From Rickettsiales bacterium (lineage in GTDB: Bacteria; Pseudomonadota; Alphaproteobacteria; Rs-D84): a stretch of 21,650 nt of DNA. Made by a program: the position numbers and the translations under genes. Location: positions 1-21,650 of the forward strand of contig JAISSM010000012.1 in assembly GCA_031273075.1 (NCBI GenBank). Direction: 5' to 3'. The notes beneath the pieces were generated by a model, which had not been told where the DNA came from, did no database searches, and worked only from the letters and a program-made list of their open reading frames with translations. Below are positions 5,534-14,400 of the stretch, piece after piece; the first letter of the stretch is position 1; every line of letters begins with the position of its first letter.

Positions 5534-7522
5534 TTCTATCAAAAGCAAATCGTTTTCAAGCGCGTGGACTTCGTCGCGGAGTTTCGCCGCCTTCTCGAAG
5601 TCCAGATCATGCGCCGCCTGTTTCATCGCGCGCGTGAGTTCCCGGATTTCCTTTCTTAAATCGTCCGCGTCTTTTATTCCGTCCTTGCCGTAAAGGTATT
5701 TCTTTTTCCCATTTGATTTTACCGGCCCGTCGTCCGTCAATTCCGAGAACACGGATTTTTGAATCGATTCCGGCGTGATGCCGTTGGCCGCGTTCCACAA
5801 GGTTTGCTTTTCGCGCCTGCGCGCGGTTTCGGACAGGGCCGCGTTCATGGCGGCCGTCGTTTCGTCGGCATACAAGATCACGCGGCCGTCCGCGTTTCTT
5901 GCCGCGCGCCCGATCGTTTGTATAAGGGACCGCGCGCTTCGAAGGAATCCCTGTTTGTCCGCGTCTGTGATCATGACAAGTTCGCACTCCGGAATATCCA
6001 GCCCTTCGCGCAAAAGATTTATGCCGACCAACACTTGAAATTTCCCGAGTCTTAGTTCGCGCAATATGTCTATTCGCCCGAGCGTTTCGATGTCGGAATG
6101 CATATACTTCGCCTTGACGCCGGCCTCAAGAAGATAGTCCGTAAGATGTTCGGCCGTTTTTTTCGTGAGGGTCGTGACCAATACGCGGCCGGTGACTTTC
6201 CTTATTTCCGAAACGAGATTCTCGACCTGGTTTTCCGCCGGGCGTATTTCGCACAAAGGATCCAAAAGTCCGGTCGGGCGGATCACCTGATCGACGACGA
6301 CGCCCCCGCTTTGATCGATTTCCCAATCGTTCGGCGTGGCGGACACGAATATCGTCTGGGGGCGGAGCGCGTCCCATTCCTCGAATTTAAGCGGTCTGTT
6401 GTCGAGAGCGCTGGGCAGTCTGAATCCGTGTTCGGACAAAATCGTTTTCCGCGCTCTGTCGCCGACGTACATCGCGCCGATCTGCGGGACCGTGATGTGC
6501 GACTCGTCCACGAACAGGATCGCGTTCTTCGGAAGATATTCCATAAGCGTCGGAGGCGGCCGGCCCGGAAGACGCCCCGAGAGATAGCGCGAATAGTTTT
6601 CTATCCCGCGGCATATCCCGGTCGCCTCTATCATCTCGAGGTCGAAGTTGGTGCGCTCCGCCAATCTTTGTTCTTCGACAAGTTTCATATTGTCCTTGAA
6701 CCAGGCCAGTCTTTCCTTAAGGTCCGCCCTTATCTCCGAGACCGCGGACACAAGCGTTTTCATCGGCGTGGCGTAATGCGTGTTGGGATAGACGGCCGCG
6801 CGGCTGAGTTTTTGCCTTTTCTCGCCGGTCAATGCGTCGAATTCGAAAATGCTTTCGACCGTATCGTCCGAAAACGAGATCCTGTATCCGGTGTCCGTCG
6901 CGTGGCTTGGGAATACGTCCAGGTTGTCGCCGCGGACGCGAAAGTCCCCCCTGTTGAAATCCATGTCGTTTCTTTTGTATTGAAGTTCCGCGATTTTTTT
7001 TACGGCGTTCGAAATCGTAATGTTCTGCCCGGGCCAAAAAATGATTTTCATTTCGCCGTACTCTTCCGGGCTTCCGAGTCCGTAAATCGCCGACACGGAT
7101 CCGACCACGATCGTATCCTCTTCTTCAAGCATGCTTCGCGTGGCGCTGTGCCGCATGCGGTCGAGCTGTTCGTTGACGCTCGCGTCCTTGTCTATATAGG
7201 TGTCGGTTGCGGGGACGTACGCCTCCGGCTGGTAGTAATCGTAATAGGACACGAAATATTCCACGTGGTTGCCCGGAAAAAATCCCTTCATTTCGGTGTA
7301 AAGCTGGGCCGCGAGGATTTTGTTCGGCGCCATTATAAGGGCGGGGCGGTTCGCCTTTGCGATCACGTTCGCCATGGTGAACGTCTTTCCGCTTCCCGTG
7401 ACGCCCAAGAGGACCTGATTCCTCTCGCCGCGCAAAAGTCCGTCCGCGAGGGCGCGGATCGCCTGTGGCTGGTCGCCGGTCGGCTTGTACGGCGCCGATA
7501 GATCGAACAATTTTCTTTGCAT
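5531..7522 (-). CDS. uvrB: UvrABC excinuclease subunit B
   Basis: The damage-verifying helicase subunit of nucleotide-excision repair: loaded by UvrA, it then recruits UvrC. It has 663 residues, normal for the family. Walker A GVTGSGKT is at 40-47, the damage-probing beta-hairpin with YYDYYQPEAYVP at about 93-104, DESH (motif II) at 339-342, then the helicase 2 domain with GLDIPE, a QTIGRAAR motif, and the C-terminal UVR motif (about 625-660) that binds UvrC. The start ATG at 7522 gives the usual MxRKLFDLSAPYKPTGDQPQAI-type N-terminus. A longer open frame to 7582 runs into the divergent gene and lacks similarity. No Shine-Dalgarno is present, and the -10 lies just 6 nt upstream, suggesting a leaderless mRNA. 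Confidence 0.97.
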   Translation of the reverse strand: MQRKLFDLSAPYKPTGDQPQAIRALADGLLRGERNQVLLGVTGSGKTFTMANVIAKANRPALIMAPNKILAAQLYTEMKGFFPGNHVEYFVSYYDYYQPEAYVPATDTYIDKDASVNEQLDRMRHSATRSMLEEEDTIVVGSVSAIYGLGSPEEYGEMKIIFWPGQNITISNAVKKIAELQYKRNDMDFNRGDFRVRGDNLDVFPSHATDTGYRISFSDDTVESIFEFDALTGEKRQKLSRAAVYPNTHYATPMKTLVSAVSEIRADLKERLAWFKDNMKLVEEQRLAERTNFDLEMIEATGICRGIENYSRYLSGRLPGRPPPTLMEYLPKNAILFVDESHITVPQIGAMYVGDRARKTILSEHGFRLPSALDNRPLKFEEWDALRPQTIFVSATPNDWEIDQSGGVVVDQVIRPTGLLDPLCEIRPAENQVENLVSEIRKVTGRVLVTTLTKKTAEHLTDYLLEAGVKAKYMHSDIETLGRIDILRELRLGKFQVLVGINLLREGLDIPECELVMITDADKQGFLRSARSLIQTIGRAARNADGRVILYADETTAAMNAALSETARRREKQTLWNAANGITPESIQKSVFSELTDDGPVKSNGKKKYLYGKDGIKDADDLRKEIRELTRAMKQAAHDLDFEKAAKLRDEVHALENDLLLIE

Positions 7523-7545
7523 ATCGGAATTATAGTTTATATAAT
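7517..7545 (+). promoter_or_regulatory. Promoter of the AsmA-like gene, interlocked with the uvrB promoter
   Basis: TTGCAT (7517-7522), a 17-bp spacer, a perfect TATAAT (7540-7545). The start would fall near 7552, just upstream of a GGAAGAG Shine-Dalgarno and the ATG at 7568. The two opposing promoters share 7529-7545, so polymerase cannot occupy both at once. Confidence 0.6.
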
Positions 7546-7556
7546 GCCGAATACAA
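7529..7556 (-). promoter_or_regulatory. uvrB promoter positioned for a leaderless transcript
   Basis: On the minus strand TTGTAT (7556-7551), a 16-bp spacer, a perfect TATAAT (7534-7529), then six bases to the ATG at 7522. Normal spacing from the -10 puts the transcription start on or next to the ATG. No LexA-type operator is obvious. Confidence 0.6.
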
Positions 7557-7567
7557 GCGGAAGAGAG

Positions 7568-8458
7568 ATGAAATCCAAACAAAAATATCGCATTTTTTGG
7601 ACGGGCGCGGCGGCGCTCGCCGTTCTTGCGATGTCGTATCTGATAATTCCGCCGCTGATCCCGCTTTCATCTCTTCGCGCGGATTTGGAATCGGCGCTTT
7701 CAACCGCGGCCGGGCGCCCCGTTAAAATAGACGGCGACATAAGGCTTTCTCTTTTGGGATATCCCATGCTTGCGGCGGACAAGGTTCGCGTCGAAGGCGC
7801 AAATATAGCGTCCGTACGCTTTCGCGTCTCGTGGCCTGGTATTTTCGATTTGAAGAACGCGGATATCGTAAGCGGCGTAAAAGTTCAGGGTCTTGAAATG
7901 GATGTCAAAACCCTGGCGATCCCGCGTTTCGGGCGGAAGATCATGATTTCGGATTCGGTTCTGCGGTACGGCGGAAGGGAATATGAGGTCGTCGACGGCG
8001 CGATCACGGATGAAAAAATAAGCGCGCGCGTTCGGACAGAGAGCCATAAGTATGATTTGATCGTTGCCGCGGGCGCCTTCGTCATTACGAATTTGAACGA
8101 GGCCCTTCGGGTCGAAGGAAACCTTGCGTCCGACGACCTGGGCAATCTTGAAGCCAGAGGAACGCTGAGCATAGAGTCGCGGGATATAAACAAGTGGTTC
8201 GAATTTCCGAATCCGAAAATTTCCGGGAAAACGAAAGCCTCCATGGATTTTTATTGGAATGAAAAAGGAGAGTTCGACTTTTCGAATATAAAGGGAACGA
8301 ATGGAAAGGCGTCGTTCGCCGGCCGCGTGAAGCTTTGGTTCAAAGACGGGGTCCGGGTTCACAAGTCCGTGCGAATGAAAATCGACAACGCCGATCTTGA
8401 TTTGTCTTTCCTTAAAGACAACGGGGAATTTTTATACAGATCGGATTTCAACGTGTAG
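7568..8458 (+). CDS. AsmA-family envelope protein, N-terminal part ending at an in-frame amber codon
   Basis: The first 296 residues of an AsmA-family protein. Seen: a short cytoplasmic N-terminus, a membrane anchor at about 9-29, then the AsmA motif (A-GRPVKIDGDIRLSLLGYP) that begins the periplasmic beta-rich domain. AsmA-like proteins span the periplasm and are implicated in lipid transport to, or assembly of, the outer membrane. The frame ends at TAG 8456-8458, but the same frame continues as clear AsmA sequence to 10111, so this is one gene broken by a nonsense codon or a base error. The ATG at 7568 is preferred because it has GGAAGAG just upstream. An ATG at 7544 overlaps the -10. It is divergent from uvrB. 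Confidence 0.8.
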   Translation: MKSKQKYRIFWTGAAALAVLAMSYLIIPPLIPLSSLRADLESALSTAAGRPVKIDGDIRLSLLGYPMLAADKVRVEGANIASVRFRVSWPGIFDLKNADIVSGVKVQGLEMDVKTLAIPRFGRKIMISDSVLRYGGREYEVVDGAITDEKISARVRTESHKYDLIVAAGAFVITNLNEALRVEGNLASDDLGNLEARGTLSIESRDINKWFEFPNPKISGKTKASMDFYWNEKGEFDFSNIKGTNGKASFAGRVKLWFKDGVRVHKSVRMKIDNADLDLSFLKDNGEFLYRSDFNV

Positions 8459-8491
8459 ATCAACGGCGATATAAAAACGCCTTCGCGCCGG

Positions 8492-10111
8492 ATGGACGGG
8501 GTGAAAAAACTTTCGCTTGAAATGGTTTCCGGAGAATCGGACATGGATATTCTGGGCTTTGCCGCGTCGAATGAAAAAATGTCCGTTTCGGCCGCGGGGA
8601 AAATAGCGGACGAAAGCGCGCGCGATCTCGACGTCGCGATTTCAATGGACGGCCGGTCGCTTCGATGCGTTTTGTCGGGCGACGATAAAAATTTCGGGTG
8701 CGGCCGTTGGTCGTTCGCGGACGAGAAAATGTCCGCAACGGGAACTCTGGCGGTTTTCGGGAATGAATTCCAAATGGTTTTCAAGTCCAAGAACGCGGCC
8801 GCGGACATCGCCGGCCTTGTCGAAAAATACATTGGAAAAAAGAACGGGTCCGTGGAATTCGAAATCGGGGACAAAGCCGTCGTCATGGCGATCGGGGGCG
8901 GGCGGGTCGTCACGGAGTACGTCGAGAAAAACGCGACGCTTGAAAATTTTCCGAAAAAACTTCCGATCCCGAAGGATATGCGAAGCGTTTCCGGGAATAT
9001 AGCCGCCAAAATCGACGGCGGCAAAATATCCCTGGTCTTTCAATCGGCGGAATGGACGCTTTCAATCGACGATGAAAACAGATTTATGTTAAGCCACAAG
9101 GACGCGGGAAAATTGCTTGCGTCGTTGACCGGAAAGCCGGTTCTTCCCTTTGTCAAACCGCGCGTCCCGGTTCGGATAGTCGGAAAATTTTCCGAGGGCA
9201 TGATCACGGAAATGAACGCCGAAATCGCGGATATGAGGCTTGGCGGGACCGTCATAGGCGATTCGATCACGCTTGCCGCGGCGGATTTGGATTTGGATAA
9301 AATTTTGGATGAGAAATGGTTCGCCGAATTCCGGGACAATCAATACTTGTCCGGCGATCCGATTTTGGCGCCGTTCGGCTTCGGGGCTAAATTGGCGCTG
9401 AAGGCCGGCGCGGTCGTTTTGAACGGCGCGAGGTACCGCGGCGTCACTTATTATCTGGACGAAGGGGGCCAGTATCTTTCGATCGCCGACGCCGACGCGG
9501 GGAAAATGCTGATCGGCGTGTCGAAGGAAAAGTCGAAGTATAAGTTTCTGGTAAAATTGGATAAATTTTTCATTCCGAGAATGTTCGGCGAAACCGCGCC
9601 CGTAAACATAGAGGGCGCGACCGTAACCGCCGAGGCCGAATTGGAATCCCGCGGCCTTACCGCCCGCGATATCAGAAAAAACATGACCGGAGTGATCGAT
9701 TTGTCCGCGGACGGAGGATTCCTGATCGGCCTCGGCGTCGACGCGTTTTACGACAACGCCGCGCGTTATGACAAAAGGGACGTGGAGGGCGCGGTCGTGA
9801 AAATGCTGTCGGACGGCCGGACCGCGATAAAAGAGTTAAGCGTTTCCGGAGAATACAACGGCGGCGATTTCAGGACGACAAAGCCGTTTTTGCTGATCGC
9901 AAGGCACGCCGATATAACGGGGAACGTTTCTATTCAAAACAACAAGGCGGCCGCACGCGCCAATATAATGCTTCGCGGAACGAACGCGCTTCCGAAACCG
10001 ATCGCGCTTAATATATCGAACGGCCGGCGCGATTGGGCGATATCGGAGATCCTGTCCGATATTGATTTGTATTATCTTCGCGAATTCGCGTCTACGCGCG
10101 GCAAATTCTGA
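8492..10111 (+). pseudogene. AsmA-family envelope protein, C-terminal part after the amber codon
   Basis: This is in the same frame as the preceding fragment, so the intact protein would span 7568-10111, about 847 residues. It contains beta-rich repeats and, near the end, the AsmA C-terminal region (about 9700-10080) with the pattern G-x-FLIGLGVDAFYDNAARYD followed by TAIKELSVSGEYNGGDF. The first in-frame ATG after the stop is at 8492. It has no convincing Shine-Dalgarno, and the product would lack signal and anchor, so independent function is unlikely. Codon use and lack of further stops or frameshifts over 1.6 kb suggest a very recent mutation, a sequencing error, or readthrough. Confidence 0.75.
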
Positions 10112-10140
10112 TTGCTATTTCGCGCGCTATGAAATAAAAT
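10112..10140 (+). promoter_or_regulatory. Promoter of the EamA transporter, leaderless geometry
   Basis: TTGCTA (10112-10117), a 17-bp spacer, TAAAAT (10135-10140), then six bases (CGGGGT) to the ATG at 10147. The -35 begins right after the AsmA stop codon. The transcription start is predicted at the ATG itself. Confidence 0.5.
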
Positions 10141-10146
10141 CGGGGT

Positions 10147-11037
10147 ATGTTTTGGCCGATCGCGATCATGTTTACCCAGCCGCTGGCGAGCGCGTTTTGC
10201 GACGTGTGGTGCAGCCGCCTTATGAACAATGTCTTCCGCGGTCTGATCGCGCCGCTGTTTTACGCCCAGGTCGCGAACCTGATCGCCTTTCCGCTGTTGT
10301 TCATATTCGGCCTTCCGTCCGCCGTGGAATTGACGCCGCTGTGTTTGATCGCGCTTGCGGTCGCAATGAACCTGGCGCTTATGGCCCTGTACCTTTATGT
10401 GTTGAGGCTTATCGACGCGTCGGTGACGCAGGCGCTTTGGAACCTTGGGTCTGCGGCGATCCCGTTCGCGGGCGCGGTGATATTCAAAGAGTCTTTGACC
10501 TATGCCGCCGTCGCGGGATTTTTTATGGTGTTGGTTTCGTCGATATTCGTAAGCATGGACGATTTCAAGAGGCCGCGGTTGAACAAAGGTTTTTGGCTTA
10601 TGATGCTGGTCGCGCTTTTGTGGTCCGCGTGGGTCCTAGTCAACAAAGCGGCCGTTGAAATGGTCGGGTGGTTCAACACCGCGTTTTATTACAAGATGAT
10701 AATGTTTTTATTTATCGCGGGATTTTTCATATGGCCGCGCGGCCGTGAAATTGCAAGGCGGGATTTTCCAAAGTTCAGACGGAACATAAAACCGTTCGCC
10801 GTATATGGTTTGGCAAACAATATAGGGTTGTTCGCCGGTATTTTCGCCCTCGGCGCGATGCCGCTTGTCTTGCGCGAGGGGATTTCCGGCACCCAGCCGT
10901 TTTTTGTGCTGATGTTCGCGTGGATGCTTTCGCGCATCGGATTGTCCGGCGCGAAGGAAGATATGAGGCCGATATCCGTCGTAAAGAAAATAGTTTGCTT
11001 TGCGATGATGCTTTCCGGACTCGTAATGCTTGTCTAG
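10147..11037 (+). CDS. EamA/DMT-family permease
   Basis: A 296-residue integral membrane protein with about ten hydrophobic helices arranged as two similar halves (roughly 1-135 and 150-296), as in drug/metabolite transporters of the EamA family. In each half, the fourth-helix region (TQALWNLGSAAIPFAGAVIFKE and EGISGTQPFFVLMFAWM) matches the typical EamA P-F/E pattern. The substrate cannot be told from sequence; the family exports amino acids, nucleotides and other small molecules. It stands alone between the AsmA gene and tRNA-Thr. The ATG at 10147 starts directly in the first helix. Confidence 0.85.
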   Translation: MFWPIAIMFTQPLASAFCDVWCSRLMNNVFRGLIAPLFYAQVANLIAFPLLFIFGLPSAVELTPLCLIALAVAMNLALMALYLYVLRLIDASVTQALWNLGSAAIPFAGAVIFKESLTYAAVAGFFMVLVSSIFVSMDDFKRPRLNKGFWLMMLVALLWSAWVLVNKAAVEMVGWFNTAFYYKMIMFLFIAGFFIWPRGREIARRDFPKFRRNIKPFAVYGLANNIGLFAGIFALGAMPLVLREGISGTQPFFVLMFAWMLSRIGLSGAKEDMRPISVVKKIVCFAMMLSGLVMLV

Positions 11038-11062
11038 ATTGTTATGACCGCCAACTAATCTA

Positions 11063-11090
11063 TTGCAATTCCGGAAACAATAGTTATAAT
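11063..11090 (+). promoter_or_regulatory. Promoter of tRNA-Thr
   Basis: TTGCAA (11063-11068), a 16-bp spacer, a perfect TATAAT (11085-11090). Transcription would start near 11097, giving a 5' leader of about ten nt for RNase P to remove. Confidence 0.7.
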
Positions 11091-11106
11091 ATCGGCACGT
11101 CATATC

Positions 11107-11180
11107 GCCCCCATAGTATAATGGTAGAACAGGTCCTTGGTAAGGACCAGACGCAAGTCCGATTCTTGCTGGGGGCACCA
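11107..11180 (+). tRNA. tRNA-Thr (anticodon GGT)
   Basis: A complete cloverleaf with encoded CCA. The acceptor stem GCCCCCA/TGGGGGC is fully paired, the anticodon stem GGTCC/GGACC encloses loop TTGGTAA (anticodon GGT at 11139-11141, reads ACC and ACU), the variable loop has 4 nt, and the T-stem is GCAAG/CTTGC. Threonine identity is supported by G1-C72, C2-G71 and G34 G35 U36. Oddities: the D-stem is weak (A12 opposite A23, a U-G pair at 13-22), and the T-loop reads TCCGATT, so position 55 is C instead of the nearly universal U that becomes pseudouridine. G18 G19 are present in the D-loop. Confidence 0.88.
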
Positions 11181-11211
11181 ACGATAAAAAATTAATCCCT
11201 TTTATAAAAAC

Positions 11212-11240
11212 TTGACAAATAGACGTTTTTGTCTTATAGT
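11212..11240 (+). promoter_or_regulatory. Strong promoter of the 1170-residue protein gene
   Basis: TTGACA (11212-11217), a 17-bp spacer, TATAGT (11235-11240). Transcription would start near 11247, leaving a leader of about 190 nt that holds the palindromic element at 11264-11415. Confidence 0.8.
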
Positions 11241-11263
11241 AACCTTGAAAGTCCGCGGTATGT

Positions 11264-11415
11264 AATTTTAATTTTAGCGGGATAGATGCTGCGTATTGCG
11301 AAGTCTCGGCCCCGAAGGGGACGGACGAAGTGACGGCGACGGGAGTGTACATAAACGTACATGACCTGAGCCGGAACGAGCAAACGCAAAGCAGATGCCC
11401 GTTAAAATTAAAATT
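11264..11415 (+). ncRNA. Long palindromic leader element of unknown family (5' UTR structure or small RNA)
   Basis: The outer arms 11264-11281 and 11398-11415 pair over 18 positions (17 Watson-Crick and one G-U). The pairing continues with bulges through CTGC/GCAG (11289-11292 with 11391-11394) and TTGCG/CGCAA (11296-11300 with 11385-11389). Inside are CCCC-GAA-GGGG (11310-11320) and TGTAC/GTACA (11346-11361). It lies between a strong promoter and the GGGG Shine-Dalgarno (11428-11431) of the next gene, so it should be transcribed as a folded leader. It could instead be a transposable palindrome or a stand-alone small RNA. I do not recognise it as a known riboswitch, and no poly-U tail follows. 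Confidence 0.55.
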
Positions 11416-11438
11416 GGGCGGGTAAAAGGGGATTTATT

Positions 11439-14400
11439 ATGATAATGACAGACTATAATCGTATAGTATCGGCGCAAGAGATTGAAAATTTGATATCGGA
11501 ATATAACGACGTCAAAAACGATAAAGACGCCTTGGCGGGCTATAAGAAAATATGCAAAGACATGGCAAAGGCGTGTGCTTCCGATGAAACATACGTGCAA
11601 CCCGACAGCAGGTTTATTACTTGGCTGAATATTTATTCCAAAATCAGCGCCGCCGACGCAAGCGGGGAAGACCAGGAAAACATAAGCGACTCGTACGAGC
11701 TTTACATGTATCGATTGGACGCGCGGATACACAGGCTTGCGATAAACGCGTACAGTTCGAAATTTTCAGAGGACGAGAAAAAAGATCTTAAAAAACTTTT
11801 GGATATCCGCGAGTATATAGAGGATTTGAACGGGGAAAAAATACCGGTTCTTGAAAAGTATAAAAAACGTCTGTCCCGCCTGGGCATGATGGATTTGTCG
11901 GACGGCAGGTATTCTTTGAAGATGCCGGCGGCGGCGAATGAAAGTCCAGAGGTAAGTCCGGCGAAAGGCGAAGCGCCGCGTCCTTCCGGCGATACCGGAC
12001 CGGTCGATAACATTGACATTGACGATGTGGACGTTCTGGGCCCCGATGATTTGGAAATCCCCGAAGACGCCGGGATTTCCGATATAGCCGGGTCGCGCGG
12101 ACCCGGCGGTAAAAACGGCGGCGGGTCCAAACCCGTCGATGGCGCCTCCGGCGCCCTCAGCCAGACCGATATAGACATGCTGCTTATGGGAGAAATCCCC
12201 GAAGACGCCGAGATTTCCGAGATAGCCGAGTCGCACGGACTCGGCGGTAAAAACGACGGCGGCGAATCGTCGGGTAAGTCCGATGATTCCGAACTCTCGT
12301 TTGACAGTCTTGACTATTTTGAACGAGAGTCCGAATCCGTTGATAACGCCGATGATTTGGAGGAACGGCCCCTTGACCTTGACGATTACGAAGGTCTGGA
12401 TATAGTTGAGCCCGATCCCATCAGCCACGCCGAAGTTGATGAATTATTCCGATCAAAGAAGCCCGAATCGGATTTCGATCTCGATTTGGGACAATATCCG
12501 GAAGAAGAGGTCGACGGCCGCGTTCGCTCCAAACATTCCGAACAGAATCAGGACATGCTTGACCGCATCGCGCTTGAAGTTTATTGGGATATAAACGCGA
12601 TCAGTGCGAAAGATTATCTCGACGGCAAGAAAAGTCCGGCGAAGGCGCATGAGATCATAAGCAAAATTCCGGATCTGAAAGGCAAAAAGGCGATAAAGTT
12701 TTCCGAAAAGTTTGTCGATATGCTTATAAGCGATCCGAAGTATTCGAAAAGCATTCCGCCGGCGGCGCTCGCGAACGCGTATATCGGGGTCAAGGAGCGG
12801 ATCAAATCCGCAAAGGGGGAAAAAAGGCGCCGGTTGGAATCGCAAAAGGCCGCCCTGGCCGCGCGCATGGACAAGCTGTCCGAAGATTTTGCAAGGCCGT
12901 CCGGTCCGGACGCGCACCGTTTTGTCGACTGGACCAATATAGCCGACGTTTACTCCGGGTACAACAAGATGTTCCGCGCGCGCATGAAAGACCTTGAATG
13001 GGAGGAAAAGAACAAGGAAAAAATAGAATTTATCCTAAGCAACAAAAAGGCGCTGGAAGGATATGTCGGAGAGTACGACAAGATTTGGGAGCTTGAAAAA
13101 GTGGGGCCGGAACAGGCGAAGGGAATTTCGAAGCGGTGGGATGATTTGCAAAAAAAACTTAAGGGCGCAAAAATCTCGGACGAGACTTTCGCCCTGGCCG
13201 CGAATTACGTTTTCCCCGATAAAAAGGGCGGGCTTGCCCGCGTCGTGGAATTGGCGAAGCACACGGTGGCGCTTCAAAACATAGGCGCGCCGGAAAAAAG
13301 CAAAGAGGACCTCGAGGGCGAAATGGACGAAATGGTTTTGTTCAAATTGTTCGAAATGGACAATTCTGAAAAAATAATCGAAGGCGCCCTGGAAGATCCG
13401 GATAAATTCAGCGACATCGAACATCATTACAAACAATTCGTCGAAGGCCTTAAGGGTCCGGACGGCGGCGCGGTTTCCAAAAAAGGCTGGGAGGCCGCGA
13501 TGGACGCGGAGGTCAACCAGACGGCCGGGTTCGCGGCGCGTCTTAAACAAAAACTCGGCCCGAATGCGGAAAAGGTTCTTCCCTTGTTCGGAAAACTTTT
13601 CAAGCCGATCAAAGATATTGACAGGCGGGCGGGCGAAAGGACGGAGCGTTCGGAACATCGTTCCAAAAGAATCGAATTCGCCGCGAGGGCGCTTAAAGGT
13701 TTTGGAAGCGCGTTCCTGATAGGCGGCGTCATAACGGCGATCGCCGCGGCCGCCGCGTCCGTGACCGGAGTCGCTTTCGCGATCCCGGCCGCGATGATCG
13801 GAACGGTCGCCGGGATATCCGTCCTCGCGTTTCAAATCCATAAATGGCGCGCGCGTCAAAAGTCGATGGGCCTGCCCGCGGATATAAAGGCGTTCTTCAG
13901 GGATCCGAGAAATTTGGCGATGGCGGCGACCACGCTTCTCGCCGTGGCCGCGATGATCGTCGGCGCGAAAGGCATCGCAAACGTCGCGTTCGGCCTTGGA
14001 TACGGCGCCTTTGGTATCGGCATGTGGAACAACGGTTTTCTCACATTCAAAGACGCGTTGAAATCCGGCATGAGTCCGAAAGAATCTTTTTTCTGGTCGG
14101 TTTTGAATTCGTCGGCCATCGGCGTCGGCGCGATCGCCGGGCATGTCGCCGCGGCCGGCGGCATAGGCCTGGTCAACAAAATAGATTCGGACAACACGGT
14201 TTTCCAGCAAAAGGAAACGCATGTGGAAAAAACCGACGCCCTATACGAAGACAGGACGGTCTATAGCGATTCGGCCAAAAGCAACGCCGAAAGGATCGCA
14301 AAAATGTGGTACGGCGACGATCAGGACATGCTTCAATCCCGCGTTGAAATGATTCGGCAATACAATGCGGAGCACGGAACGGCCATAGATCCCCACCGCG

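Noticed and set aside
6098..7501. A 467-codon open frame on the plus strand opposite uvrB
   Set aside because: It lies wholly inside uvrB, has an Arg/Val/His-rich composition typical of antisense frames in GC-rich coding DNA, and shows no domain.
8456..8458. Stop-codon reassignment (TAG read as an amino acid genome-wide)
   Set aside because: ftsI, sufT, the EamA gene and dnaA end at TAG exactly where homologues end, so TAG is a regular stop.
11264..11415. Retron-like or diversity-generating RNA, because inverted arms flank internal hairpins
   Set aside because: No reverse transcriptase is nearby and the following protein has no RT or partner-effector motif.
13035..14222. A 395-codon antisense frame within the 1170-residue protein gene, and similar long frames opposite aspS (15538-16749) and tolB (17004-18080)
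   Set aside because: Mirror frames of real genes with Arg-rich, low-complexity products and no RBS or family motif.
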